Counted from the stretch's first letter, positions 49,242 through 58,005 are shown. The stretch is DNA of 64,000 bases from RYN-230 sp963713815 (GCA_963713815.1 CAVQNH010000042.1:1-64000), one strand, 5' to 3'. Program-made: numbers and translations. The notes: generated by a model not told the origin, from the sequence alone.

Positions 49242-49657
49242 CGCAGATCAGGCCGGACCGCGCCCAGCCGACCCGGGCCCAGCCGGCCACCATCCTGGTC
49301 GCCGACGACGAGCAGGACATCCGCGAGCTGGTCGCCTACCGGCTCAGCCGGGCCGGCTACACGATCATCGAGGCCCGGGACGGGCAGGAGGCGTTCGAGC
49401 TGGCCGCGGACCAGGCGCCGGACATGGCCGTGCTGGACGTGATGATGCCGCGGCTGAACGGGTTCGACCTCACCGAGCGGCTCCGGCACACCCCGGCCAC
49501 GCAGCGGCTGCCCATCCTGCTGATGAGCGCGAGCGTGCAGGAGGTGGACATTTCCCGCGGGTTCGCCGCCGGGGCGGACGGGTACCTGACCAAGCCGTTC
49601 ACCCCGGATCAGCTGCTGACCCGGGTCCGCGACGTGCTCAGCCGCGGCGCAGCGTGA
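49238..49657 (+). CDS. Single-domain response regulator (receiver)
   Basis: A 139-residue CheY-like receiver with acidic pocket VADDEQD, phospho-acceptor Asp67 (MAVLDVMMP), Ser/Thr switch LLMSAS and Lys119 (YLTKPF). It has no output domain, so it acts by protein contact. GTG start overlapping the kinase stop, so it is the probable cognate partner of the kinase. Its last 20 bases overlap the convergent LacI-type gene. Confidence 0.9.
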   Translation: MTQIRPDRAQPTRAQPATILVADDEQDIRELVAYRLSRAGYTIIEARDGQEAFELAADQAPDMAVLDVMMPRLNGFDLTERLRHTPATQRLPILLMSASVQEVDISRGFAAGADGYLTKPFTPDQLLTRVRDVLSRGAA

Positions 49658-50657
49658 CCGCGGGGCGCGTGCTGGCCCGCACGGTGAGCTGCGGGGGGAG
49701 CAGGGTAGCCGCGGGGGCGGGCCGGCCGTCCAGCGTGGCCATCAGCAGCCCGACCGCCTGACGGCCCATCTCCTCGGCCGGGATGGCGATCGAGGTCAGC
49801 GCCGGGGTGGACTGCGTGGCCAGGTCGTCCGGGCAGATCGCGAGCACCGAGAGGTCTTCGCCGATCCGCCGCCCGGCCGCCCGGAACGCATCGAGCAGCG
49901 GGCCGAGGGCGGACGCGTTGTGCACCACGACCCCGTCCAGCCGCGGCCGCTGCCCCAGCAGCCTGGCCACGGTGGCCTGGATGGCGCCCGGTGCCGGGTC
50001 GCAGGGCCAGGTGGCCGCGCGCAGCCCCTGCGCCCGGGCGGACCGTTCGAACCCGGCCTGGGTCCGCTGGGCGTAGCCGGTGCTGCGCCGGTACACCTCC
50101 GGCGGCGCGCCGATCAGCACGACGTCCCGGCAGCCGGCCGCGGCCAGATGCTCGGCGGAGGCCTTCCCGGCGGCCTCGAAGTCCAGGTCAATGCAGGTCA
50201 GGCCGGCGGGCTCGGCGGGGAAACCGATCAGCACGGCGGGCAGCCGCAGGGCGCGGAGCACCGGCAGCCGCTCGTCGCGGGTCTCCACGTCCATCACGAT
50301 GACCGCGTCCACCAGCGAGGCGCCCGCGACCCGCTGCAGGGCCGTGACGCCCTCCTCCTGGGTGAGCAGCAGCACGTCGTGCCCGTAGCCGCGGGCCGTG
50401 GTGACCACCGCGGCGGCGATCTGCATGAGGACCGGCACGTAGAGGCCGAAGCGCAACGGCATGACCAGCGCGATGACGTTGGGGCGGCGGCTGGCCAGGG
50501 CCTGGGCGCCTGCATGCGGGCGGTAGCCGAGCGTGGCGATGCTGTCCAGCACGCGCCGCCGGGTCTGCTCCGAGATCGAGCGCTTGCCGCTCAGCACGTA
50601 GGAGACGGTGCTCGGTGAGACATCCGCGTGCCGTGCCACTTCAGAGAGCTTGACCAA
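49638..50657 (-). CDS. LacI-family transcriptional regulator
   Basis: About 339 residues. N-terminal helix-turn-helix VKLSEVARHADVSPSTVSYV with the hinge SISEQTRRRVLDSIATLGYRP, then a periplasmic-binding-protein-like effector domain (VIVMDVETRDERLPVLRAL, VVLIGAPPEVYRRSTGYAQR, LTSIAIPAEEMGRQAVGLL). LacI proteins usually bind a sugar and control a transporter or hydrolase. No sugar transporter is adjacent, so the target is unknown. Start codon uncertain: TTG 50657 gives the family-typical N-terminus, while ATG 50717 adds 20 residues with no ribosome site. Confidence 0.85.
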   Translation of the reverse strand: MVKLSEVARHADVSPSTVSYVLSGKRSISEQTRRRVLDSIATLGYRPHAGAQALASRRPNVIALVMPLRFGLYVPVLMQIAAAVVTTARGYGHDVLLLTQEEGVTALQRVAGASLVDAVIVMDVETRDERLPVLRALRLPAVLIGFPAEPAGLTCIDLDFEAAGKASAEHLAAAGCRDVVLIGAPPEVYRRSTGYAQRTQAGFERSARAQGLRAATWPCDPAPGAIQATVARLLGQRPRLDGVVVHNASALGPLLDAFRAAGRRIGEDLSVLAICPDDLATQSTPALTSIAIPAEEMGRQAVGLLMATLDGRPAPAATLLPPQLTVRASTRPAVTLRRG

Positions 50658-50806
50658 GGTCCCGTCCGGGGATGCGAAGCGCCTCGACCACTGGATGCTA
50701 GCCCCGCCGGCCAGCATTCACAACGGGGAGTCACCCTCGCTGTACAGCCGGACACCGGAACAGCCCGGGTCGCAGGGAGGCCCTGGCCGCCGCGGCGGGC
50801 CGCCGT

Positions 50807-50878
50807 TCGGCCGCGCGCGAGCTGCTCCACCCAGCCACGCGCGAGCTGCTCCGTTCAGCCGCGCGCGAGCTGCTCCAC
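50807..50878 (-). repeat. 24-bp tandem repeat across the decarboxylase stop codon
   Basis: Three contiguous 24-base units containing CGCGCGAGCTGCTCC on the plus strand; the gene-proximal one (50855-50878) holds the last codons and TGA. Downstream units would encode TEQLARGW and VEQLARGR if the stop were read through, mirroring the real C-terminus VEQLARG. Confidence 0.9.
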
Positions 50879-52273
50879 CCGCTCGTGCAGCCGCGGCACG
50901 TAGCCCTCGGCTTCCGGTTTCATCAGCACGCTGCGCAGGATGCGGGCCCCGGCCGCATCAGCCTGCACGGACCCGTGCCGGGCCAGGAACGCATCCGCGC
51001 CGGCGCGCAGCGTGCTGAGGAACACCGGGTCGGGGCCGGTCATCCCGGCCTGCAGGATCCGCTCCGAGGCCTGGTCGATCCGGGACAGCGCGGCCGGCCC
51101 GGTGACCGGGAAGTAACTGACGATGTCCAGCTCGGGTGCCTGGTACAGCTCCAGGACGTCGGACTTGCCGATCAGCGCGGACCAGGCCAGCGCGGCCCGC
51201 CGCCCCGCGGCGAGCACCTGCCCCAGCCCGTCCGGGGTCGGCGGCAGCAGCCGGAAGGTGAGCCACAGCGCCGCGGCGGACGCGCCCGCCCGGGAGCACT
51301 CCAGGCTGATCTCCCCGAGATGCAGGTCCGCGGAGGTGAAGTAGGTGTACGGGGAGTCGTGCAGGTAGAACCGCGCCACCCCGGGATCCCGGAACAGCAC
51401 CGCGCCGCAGCCGTAAGGCTGCAGCCCGTGCTTGTGCGGGTCCACCACCACCGAGTCGCACTCGGCGATGGCCCGCCACGGCGCGGCCGGCAGCCCCCCG
51501 GCGGCGTCGGCGTCTTCGGCGCTGTTCCCCTGAGCGTCTTCGGCGCTGTTCCCATGAGCGTCTTCGGCGCGGGCCAGGATCGTGAAGAACCCCCCGTAAG
51601 CCGCGTCCACGTGGATCCGGGCGCCGTGCCGCCGGCACAGCCCGAGGGCCTCGTGGATGGGGTCGATCGCGCCCAGCCCGGTCGTGCCCGCGGTCAGCAC
51701 CACGGTGCCCACCCGGCCGGTGCGCAGCAGTTCGTCCAGGGCGTCGAGGTCCATCCGCCCGCGGCGGTCCACGGCCACGGGGTGGCCCTCGATGCCGAGC
51801 AGCCCGCACATCCGGCTGTGCGTGTAGTGGGCGTCCGCGCTGAACGCGATACCCCGGCCCGGATGCAGTTCGCGGGCCACGAACAGGGCCTCCAGGTTGG
51901 CGATGGTGCCGCTGGTGGTCAGGTGGCCGAGGTGGGTGCCGAAGCCGAACATCGCCGCGAGCTGCGCGGTCACCTCGCGTTCCATCCGGGCGGTGGCCGG
52001 CCCGCCGTCCAGCGCGTGGTTGTTCGGGTTGATCAGCATGGCGGCCAGGTAGCCGGCCACGGCGGCCGGGTGCGGGGGCTTCAGCATCTGCCCGGCGTAC
52101 CGGGGATGGAAGAACGGGTAGTTGTCCGCGAGGCGGTCGGTGAACTCGGCGAACGCGGCCCCGAACCGCTCGTCGCTGACGTCCAGCGAGGGATGCGGGG
52201 TCATCGGGCCGAACCCCGCCGCCCACTCCCGGTTCGCCGCAACCGCCTCCTGCACCCACCGCTCGAGATCCAC
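50855..52273 (-). CDS. PLP-dependent group II decarboxylase / aminotransferase-fold enzyme
   Basis: A 472-residue fold-type I PLP enzyme of the aromatic-amino-acid/glutamate/aspartate decarboxylase family. Visible motifs are HLTTSGTIANLEALFVAREL, the cofactor-stacking region ADAHYTHSRMCGLLG, VDAAYGGFFTILARA (PLP Asp) and the Schiff-base lysine in VVVDPHKHGLQPYGCGAVLF. Substrate cannot be assigned from sequence. An acidic three-copy 24-bp repeat (EDAHGNSA, EDAQGNSA, EDADAAGG) interrupts the core after the PLP Asp strand. GTG/ATG context is ordinary; the LacI-type gene downstream on the same strand may be co-transcribed. Confidence 0.85.
   Translation of the reverse strand: MDLERWVQEAVAANREWAAGFGPMTPHPSLDVSDERFGAAFAEFTDRLADNYPFFHPRYAGQMLKPPHPAAVAGYLAAMLINPNNHALDGGPATARMEREVTAQLAAMFGFGTHLGHLTTSGTIANLEALFVARELHPGRGIAFSADAHYTHSRMCGLLGIEGHPVAVDRRGRMDLDALDELLRTGRVGTVVLTAGTTGLGAIDPIHEALGLCRRHGARIHVDAAYGGFFTILARAEDAHGNSAEDAQGNSAEDADAAGGLPAAPWRAIAECDSVVVDPHKHGLQPYGCGAVLFRDPGVARFYLHDSPYTYFTSADLHLGEISLECSRAGASAAALWLTFRLLPPTPDGLGQVLAAGRRAALAWSALIGKSDVLELYQAPELDIVSYFPVTGPAALSRIDQASERILQAGMTGPDPVFLSTLRAGADAFLARHGSVQADAAGARILRSVLMKPEAEGYVPRLHERVEQLARG
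51511..51580 (-). repeat. 24-bp in-frame repeat inside the decarboxylase
   Basis: Units at 51511-51534 and 51535-51558 differ by one base; a third starts at 51559 and diverges. They encode EDA(H/Q)GNSA and form a small acidic loop inserted in the large domain. Confidence 0.85.
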
Positions 52274-52345
52274 CCCCGCAGCCTAAAGCGCTGGCACCCG
52301 CCCGTTCCGCCTCCACCCCGCCCGCTCCGTGTCCACCCCGCCCGG

Positions 52346-54901
52346 TCAGCCGGCGCCGAAGCATACGAAGCCAGCCGTGGCTTCCCCCTGCAGCGCGGCA
52401 GCCAGGGCAGCGGCCGGCGGGCGGCCAGCGGTGACCGCGCGGTGGAAGCCGACCATGGCGGCCATCGCGGCATCGTCCGCGACCCGGGCGACGCTCGCGA
52501 CGACCGTGGCTGAGCCCGCGTTCAGCAGGGCGGTGACCATGCCGAACGTCTCGTCGCCGGGCCGCACGTCGGTCAGCCCCACATCACAGGAAGAGAGCAC
52601 GACCATGAGCGGTGCCCGCCCGGGCCGCTGGAGGTCATAGCCGAGTAACGGGCCGCCGGCCAGTTCCAGGCTCGAGAACAGCGCGTTCTCGGCCTGATGC
52701 TGGCCGTGCGCGGCGAGGTGGGCGAGGGCGGCGCTGTCGAGGGCGGCGAGGGTGGCCGCCGGTGTCGCGGCCTCCCCGGTGAGGACCGAGGCGCCGGGGC
52801 GGAGCGCGGCGATCGCCCGTACCTCGGCGTCGCCGCGGGCGTTTCCCGGCCCGGCCACCAGCACGGTCGCCGGGTGCGGGGCCGGCCCGCCGGGACCGGG
52901 CGGACGGTCCGCCCGCCGGCGCATGGCATCGCGCCAGACGGTGGCCGACGGTGCCACGGTGACCGGGCGTCCCGCGCAGCCGGGCAGCGCCGCCCACGGC
53001 ACCGTCATCAGGATGCCGGTCGGCACCACGACCAGGTCGCGGTCGCCGATGTCGGCCAGCAGCGGGCTGAGCACTGCGGAGCCGACCGCGGCGGCATCGT
53101 GGCTGGTCGCGCTCCTGACTGCGGCGGCGAGCCGGCCGGGCAGCGCGCGGCCCGCCTGGCTGTCGAGGTCGGCGCGCAGCCGCAGCACCGCCTCCTCGGC
53201 GGCCGCGTATCCGCCCACCGTCCGCAGGCGGACCGAGTCACCCGCCACGACCAGTGCCCGCAGCACGGGCCCGTCCCGGAGGTACGTGACGAGCGCGGCC
53301 CCGGCCAGGCTGTCCCGGATCGCGCGGAGCGGGGCGGGCGCGGGGGCCGCGGCATCGCGCCGCCCCGGCGCCGTCCACGACTGCTCGCGGATACTGCGCT
53401 GCAGCGCCTCGACGCGGGCGCGCAGGCCGCCGGCCGGCCGTCCGGCCAGCTCCTGCGCGCGCAGCGCGTGCCGGGCCTGGCGCAGTTCCTCCAGGGCCGC
53501 CGCATCCTCCGGGTTGCCCGGGGGTCTTGCGGTGGGCAGCAGCAGTGCCTGGGCCCGGGCGCGTTCCGACCACCGGTACACGGCGTCCGGCGCGCGGCGG
53601 GCGAGTGCCGCCGCCAGCCCGGCGCGGGCCAGGTCCTGCCCGTGCACGGCCGCGCCGGTCTGCAGGTCAAGGCAGCCGAACTGGGTGCGGTGCCGGTGCA
53701 GCGAGGCCATCCCGGCCAGCAGGTGCCGGGAGGCCTCGGCCGGCCGGCCGGCGGCCGAGGCCAGCTCGGACCGGGCCAGCCGCCACAGCAGGCGGGTGTC
53801 CAGGCGGTCGACCCGGCCGGGTGGCCCGTACCGGGCCGCGACCCGGGTGGCCCCGGCGGGCCGTCCGGCGCGGATCAGCGCGCGGGCCGCGACCAGGCTG
53901 GCCACCCGGGCGTCTTCCGGCAGCCCCAGCAGGCTGAGCCGCCGGGCCAGGGACTGGCCACGGGCGGCGATCGCAGCGGCCGGCTCCGCCGCCGTGGCCA
54001 GGTCAGCGCGGAGTTCGAGCAGTGACGACAGTGCGGCGCGGCGGGCGTTGTCCCGGCCCAGGAACCGGGCCCGGGCGTCCCGGGCCCACTGCGCGGCGGC
54101 GGCCGCCCGGCCAGCCAGCAGGGCGGCTTCCGCGCGGACCGCCGCAGCATCGGCATAGGTGTGGCTGAGCCGCTGCGCGGCGGCCTGCTCGGCCGCGTAA
54201 GCCAGCTCACGGTCGGCCTCGGTGAACAGGCCGGCCGCGACCAGGGCCCGGGCCCGCTCCACCGCGAGGCTGGCCAGCCGCCCCGGCGCGAGCAGCTCAT
54301 AGTCGGCCCGGGCCGCGGCGAACGCGCCCAGGGCCGACGGCAGGTCCCCGGCCACGACGTCCATGCAGCCGAGGTTGACCCGGCTGAGCGCGGCGTGCAG
54401 GGCGAGCCCGTGCCGGGCCGCGACCTGCCCGCAGCGGTGCAGGTCGGCCCGGGCCAGCCGGATGTGGCCGGCTTCCAGGTGCACGAGGCTGCGGTTGTTG
54501 AGCACCTTGACCAGGTCCAGCGGGCTGGTCTCGGTCAGCAGGGCCTCCGCCTCGTCGTACTGCCGCAGCGCCAGGTCGTTGCGGCCGCTGCGCTTGAGCA
54601 GCAGACCGCGCTGGGCGAGCAGGACCGGCCGCTGCGCCAGTGTGATGTGCTGCTCAGCCTGGTCGAGCAGCCGGAAGCCGACGTCTACCCGGCCGCGTTC
54701 GGACTCGGCCCAGGCCAGGCTGATCAGCAGCCGGCCGCGGATCTCGGCGACGGCGGGGTCGCCGCTGTCCGCCGCGGTCCCGATCAGCCGCAGCCCCGCG
54801 CGCAGCTGGCGCACGGCCGATGCGGGCCGTCCGTCATCGCTGGAGGCCAGGGCGGCCGCGTGCAGCCGGGCGGCCCGGTCCGCGAGCGGGGCCGCGCGCA
54901 C
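52346..54901 (-). CDS. TPR-CHAT caspase-like protease
   Basis: An 851-residue protein. The first 500 or so residues are TPR-like helical repeats (for example NDLALRQYDEAEALLTE, HIRLARADLHRCGQVAARHG). The C-terminal CHAT domain (about 560-850) has the caspase-type dyad His732 (LAHLAAHGQHQAEN) and Cys772 (VVLSSCDVGLTDVRPGDE). CHAT proteases relate to separase and caspases, and TPR-CHAT is the protease of type III-E CRISPR. Here no CRISPR exists. The GTG at 54901 lies two bases after the stop of a small gene, and the operon also encodes a sigma factor and subtilase. No signal peptide, so cytoplasmic. The operon context suggests a proteolytic signalling role. Confidence 0.88.
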   Translation of the reverse strand: MRAAPLADRAARLHAAALASSDDGRPASAVRQLRAGLRLIGTAADSGDPAVAEIRGRLLISLAWAESERGRVDVGFRLLDQAEQHITLAQRPVLLAQRGLLLKRSGRNDLALRQYDEAEALLTETSPLDLVKVLNNRSLVHLEAGHIRLARADLHRCGQVAARHGLALHAALSRVNLGCMDVVAGDLPSALGAFAAARADYELLAPGRLASLAVERARALVAAGLFTEADRELAYAAEQAAAQRLSHTYADAAAVRAEAALLAGRAAAAAQWARDARARFLGRDNARRAALSSLLELRADLATAAEPAAAIAARGQSLARRLSLLGLPEDARVASLVAARALIRAGRPAGATRVAARYGPPGRVDRLDTRLLWRLARSELASAAGRPAEASRHLLAGMASLHRHRTQFGCLDLQTGAAVHGQDLARAGLAAALARRAPDAVYRWSERARAQALLLPTARPPGNPEDAAALEELRQARHALRAQELAGRPAGGLRARVEALQRSIREQSWTAPGRRDAAAPAPAPLRAIRDSLAGAALVTYLRDGPVLRALVVAGDSVRLRTVGGYAAAEEAVLRLRADLDSQAGRALPGRLAAAVRSATSHDAAAVGSAVLSPLLADIGDRDLVVVPTGILMTVPWAALPGCAGRPVTVAPSATVWRDAMRRRADRPPGPGGPAPHPATVLVAGPGNARGDAEVRAIAALRPGASVLTGEAATPAATLAALDSAALAHLAAHGQHQAENALFSSLELAGGPLLGYDLQRPGRAPLMVVLSSCDVGLTDVRPGDETFGMVTALLNAGSATVVASVARVADDAAMAAMVGFHRAVTAGRPPAAALAAALQGEATAGFVCFGAG

Positions 54902-54902
54902 G

Positions 54903-55391
54903 TCAGAGGGTGAACGCTGGCGTGACGACCCGCGGCGAGGTACCGCCGTCGGCCGGCTGGACCAGCAGTTGCGCGAGGCCGTGCGGGACGCCGTCGAAGG
55001 CGAACCGGCCCGCCGTGTCGGCGGTCACCACCCGGGGCGGGGCCGGCTCGGGCAGCCGCAGCTCGACCTGCAGCGCCGCGGCGGGGGCCAGCCAGCCGTC
55101 GATCCGGACCAGGCTGTCCGGCCGCGCCACGATCGTGATCATCACGGCCCGGCTGTCGGCGTCGAACGTGATGGTGTGGGTGCGCTCGCTGCCGCGGGCC
55201 CCGGACCCGATGATCTCCTGATCGCGGTACCGCGCCACCTCCGCGTCCAGCGAATCCAGCGCGATGGCGAACAGGACCCGCTCGTCAAGGTCGGCCGGGG
55301 GTGGGTCGAGCATCGCGTGGACCGCGGCCAGCCGGTCCAGGATGGCCTGGTCGCCGTCGTCCAGCGGCAGGTCAGCGGGGTCTGTCATCAT
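54903..55391 (-). CDS. Small protein between sigma factor and TPR-CHAT protease; possible anti-sigma or protease substrate
   Basis: 162 residues. The N-terminal half is helical and acidic (DGDQAILDRLAAVHAMLD, LDERVLFAIALDSLDAEVAR), as in short anti-sigma domains but without the zinc-binding HxxxCxxC. The C-terminal half looks like a carboxypeptidase-regulatory/Ig-like beta domain (VELRLPEPAPPRVVTADTAG, GRFAFDGVPHGLAQLLVQP). The ATG overlaps the sigma stop (ATGA), implying matched synthesis. I do not recognise a named family. The context (sigma factor upstream, protease downstream) makes it the obvious candidate for regulated cleavage, but that is inference. Confidence 0.7.
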   Translation of the reverse strand: MMTDPADLPLDDGDQAILDRLAAVHAMLDPPPADLDERVLFAIALDSLDAEVARYRDQEIIGSGARGSERTHTITFDADSRAVMITIVARPDSLVRIDGWLAPAAALQVELRLPEPAPPRVVTADTAGRFAFDGVPHGLAQLLVQPADGGTSPRVVTPAFTL

Positions 55392-56002
55392 GCGCTCCAG
55401 CGCGGGTCGGCCAGCAGCATCTCGCGCAGCTTGGCCAGGCAGCGGCCACGGGTGGGGCCGATGCTGCCGATCGGCATGCCCATCGCCTCGGCTACCGTCG
55501 CGTAGTCGGGCCGGGCTACCTGCGCGACGATGCGGAGCAGCGTGCGGCAGCGTTCCGGCAGCCCGTGGAAGTGCCGCCACAGGGCCTGGTCCCGTTCGTC
55601 GGAGAGCAGCCGCTCGCCCGGGGCCGGGTCCGGATCGGCGACCGATTCCAGCTGCGCCGCACCGTCCGGGACCTGGCGGCGGGACAGCTTGCGGACCCGC
55701 CATGCCTCCCGGCGGGCCGCGGTGACCAGCCAGGAGGTCACCGCCTGGGGGGACCGGATCTCGTGCAGCCGCCGGAGCAGCTCCAGCCAGGTGGTCTGGA
55801 CGACATCCGCGGCCTCCTCGGAAGTCAGGCCCTCGGCCCGCGCCACGTGCCACAGCAGCGGGTTCAGCTCGCGCACGACATCACCGAGCGCGGCCGTCTC
55901 GCCGCTGCGGGCCCGCTCGAGGCAGGCGCCGACCCGGTCCGCGCGGCCCGCCCCGCCCCGGCCGGTGTCGGCCCTGCCGCTACCGAGCGTCACAACCGCC
56001 AT
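55388..56002 (-). CDS. ECF-like RNA polymerase sigma-70 factor
   Basis: 204 residues with region 2 (LLWHVARAEGLTSEEAADVV, QTTWLELLRRL) and region 4 (LPERCRTLLRIVAQVARPDY, ATVAEAMGMPIGSIGPTRGR), joined by a short acidic linker and lacking region 3, as in ECF sigma factors. The ATG at 56002 lies 20 bases after the subtilase stop. It may direct transcription of its own operon or the divergent amidase gene. No zinc-finger anti-sigma gene is adjacent; the small downstream gene takes that position. Confidence 0.88.
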   Translation of the reverse strand: MAVVTLGSGRADTGRGGAGRADRVGACLERARSGETAALGDVVRELNPLLWHVARAEGLTSEEAADVVQTTWLELLRRLHEIRSPQAVTSWLVTAARREAWRVRKLSRRQVPDGAAQLESVADPDPAPGERLLSDERDQALWRHFHGLPERCRTLLRIVAQVARPDYATVAEAMGMPIGSIGPTRGRCLAKLREMLLADPRWSA

Positions 56003-56021
56003 GCTACGGCTCACCGGCCGG

Positions 56022-57221
56022 CTACGGGAGGCCCTGGCCCCCTGGCCGCGCCGCGGCCAGCTGCCCCGCGTAGATCGCGGCCGCGAACGAGGTGCCGCTC
56101 CACCACGCGTACCCGTTCGGGGCGAGAAACATGTCATGAATGTTGGTGATCGGCGGCTGGCTGACCTGGAACTGGCCGGCCTGAAGAAACGTCTGCGGAA
56201 GGGTGCTGATCGTATTCGTGCCGTTCCGCGCCTCAAGGACCCAGGGCCCGCGGTTGCTGTACGGCGCCCACTCTGAATCTGAGAGGCGGGAGCCTACGCT
56301 GACCATTGACGACGACAGGTCATTGTCGATGGCGAAGGCGGCTGGGTAAACGGGCTCCGTGGAGCCGTCGTTGCCGGCCGAGACGACGATCTTCAGGCCG
56401 GGGACGGCGGCGACCCGGGAAATGGCCTTCCTGACATGGTCCAGGCCGTCGTCTTGAGGGGATTCCCGGCGCCGCCCGAAGGCCATCAGCACGATATCGA
56501 CCGGGTGGTCGTGGGCGTGATCTGCCAGCCAGTTCAGCGCGCATGCCACGGCGCAGTCGGCGACCTGGCCAGCGCTGTCCATCACGCGCATGGACAGGAT
56601 CTTCGCGCCGGGGGCCGCCTGGCGGATGAGGCCGGCGATGAACGTGCCGTGGCCCCAGTGGCTGCCGGGCGGGTAAGGCTGCTTATCCGGCTGATCTTCC
56701 GGTACCGGTGAGTGCCAGCCCTGGTCAAGTGCTGCCGCGTCGATGACGAACGGCAAGCCGCCCGTCGCGGACAGCCATGGGTGCGGGTGCACGCCGCTGT
56801 CTAGCAGGGCGATCACTGGGGGGTCGCCGGACGGCGACCATGACGGCCCAGGTGGCATCTCGTCCTGCGGAGCCGGGAGCCAGGCGGCCACCCCGTGCCC
56901 GCTCTTCTTCCCGGCGGCGAAGAACGTGCCTTCGTCCGTCGTGCCAGCGGTCGCGTTGTTGTCCGCGATGATGGTGGGCAACTCGCCGCCGCCCGGCTGG
57001 ACATGGGCCTGCACGGCGTCCCGGATAGCCACCGGATCGGCCCCGTCGACGGGAATCCGGATCAGTCCGCACTGACTGGCCGTCGCGGAGCTAACCCCGG
57101 GGTCGCGCAGCGGGCGGCCGAGCGCCGCATCCGCCAGGACCTGGTTGAGCCGGTCGACGTCCCCCGGCCGGAACTCGGAAGCTGGCACGAGGATGTGGTC
57201 TGTCTGGTACTTCATGGTCAT
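56022..57221 (-). CDS. Cytoplasmic S8 (subtilisin-like) serine protease
   Basis: 399 residues with the full triad: Asp141 (VIALLDSGVHPHPW), His191 (GSHWGHGTFIAGLI) and Ser378 (YAWWSGTSFAAAIYAGQLA), with oxyanion Asn294 (SAGNDGST). A 130-residue N-terminal region precedes the domain and may act as an inhibitory prodomain. There is no signal peptide or membrane anchor, unusual for a subtilase. The ATG at 57221 follows GGAGG at six bases; the longer ORF is out-of-context sequence. It is the first gene of the operon with the sigma factor, small protein and TPR-CHAT protease, so two protease types are co-expressed. Confidence 0.85.
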   Translation of the reverse strand: MTMKYQTDHILVPASEFRPGDVDRLNQVLADAALGRPLRDPGVSSATASQCGLIRIPVDGADPVAIRDAVQAHVQPGGGELPTIIADNNATAGTTDEGTFFAAGKKSGHGVAAWLPAPQDEMPPGPSWSPSGDPPVIALLDSGVHPHPWLSATGGLPFVIDAAALDQGWHSPVPEDQPDKQPYPPGSHWGHGTFIAGLIRQAAPGAKILSMRVMDSAGQVADCAVACALNWLADHAHDHPVDIVLMAFGRRRESPQDDGLDHVRKAISRVAAVPGLKIVVSAGNDGSTEPVYPAAFAIDNDLSSSMVSVGSRLSDSEWAPYSNRGPWVLEARNGTNTISTLPQTFLQAGQFQVSQPPITNIHDMFLAPNGYAWWSGTSFAAAIYAGQLAAARPGGQGLP

Positions 57222-57444
57222 TGCTGCCTCCAGGCGTGAGTCCCCCCCGACGGCATTGCCGCCTATGCATGTGTGGCCGCACGACCCGCCGAGATACATC
57301 CATCGTCGGCGGTGTTGCCCCAGCTGGCCAGCCCCGGCGTGGTCATGGAGCCAATCCCGGCCCGATTCATGTATCTGGCCACGGCGCCGGTCCCCGTAGC
57401 TGGCAGAGCGCGGCACCGACGCGCCAGCAGAAAGGACAACTGAC
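57222..57444. promoter_or_regulatory. Divergent promoter region of the subtilase-sigma-CHAT operon and amidase gene
   Basis: The 223-base region between divergent starts contains ribosome sites for both genes (GGAGG on the minus strand, AAAGGA on the plus strand). It is the natural location for a promoter used by the encoded sigma factor. I see no certain consensus. An ACATCCATCG / CGGCGGTGTTG stretch near its centre lacks symmetry. Confidence 0.4.
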
Positions 57445-58005
57445 ATGCAGCAGAACGGCAAGCTCGACGTCTTTCTCGCGGTCGGGCACGGAGTCGAGCC
57501 CAACGGGGTGTTCGACCCGGGCGCTATCGGGACCGACGGACGGCAGGAGCATGCGGAAGCGTTCCAGGTCTGCACCTATGCCCTGGCCGCGATGCGGCGC
57601 TCCGGGCTCACGGTGGTCAGTGAGACCGCCCAGGGTGCCTCACATGATCCCGACTTCCATGGATCGGCGAAGCGGGCCAACGAGCTCCGCCCCCGGGTCG
57701 CCATCGAGGTCCACTTCGACTCGTCCCAGGGCGTGGACGGATTCTCCGGCCTGTACTGCTCGGCCGACGGCCAGGCTCTCGCCGGGCACATCGGCGCCGC
57801 GTTCAAGGCCCGGGGGCTGCCCCGGGCCGCCGACGTGCGCCGCCCCGGGCTCTTGTTCCTGAACAGCACCCACATGCCGGCGCTCATCCCGGAGATCCGC
57901 CGGGTACACGACTGGCCGGATGCCCAGAACCGGGCGCAGGGCGAGGCGCTGGCCGAAGGCACCTGCGCGTTCCTCGGCCACCCGTTCCAGCCCCCGCATT
58001 CGTGA
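57445..58005 (+). CDS. N-acetylmuramoyl-L-alanine amidase-like protein (Amidase_3 type)
   Basis: 186 residues with the zinc-amidase pattern: first His in FLAVGHGVEPNGVFDPGA, a Glu in QEHAEAFQV, second His in VAIEVHFDSS and a late Glu in ALIPEIRRVHD. The fold would cut the bond between N-acetylmuramic acid and the stem peptide. No signal peptide or cell-wall-binding domain is present, so it must be released by lysis, secreted otherwise, or act on another substrate. ATG follows AAAGGAC. It is divergent from the subtilase operon. Confidence 0.75.
   Translation: MQQNGKLDVFLAVGHGVEPNGVFDPGAIGTDGRQEHAEAFQVCTYALAAMRRSGLTVVSETAQGASHDPDFHGSAKRANELRPRVAIEVHFDSSQGVDGFSGLYCSADGQALAGHIGAAFKARGLPRAADVRRPGLLFLNSTHMPALIPEIRRVHDWPDAQNRAQGEALAEGTCAFLGHPFQPPHS

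Noticed and set aside
52346..57221. Type III-E CRISPR remnant around the TPR-CHAT gene
   Set aside because: No gRAMP/Cas7-11, cas1/cas2 or repeat array is present; only the protease-sigma logic is shared.
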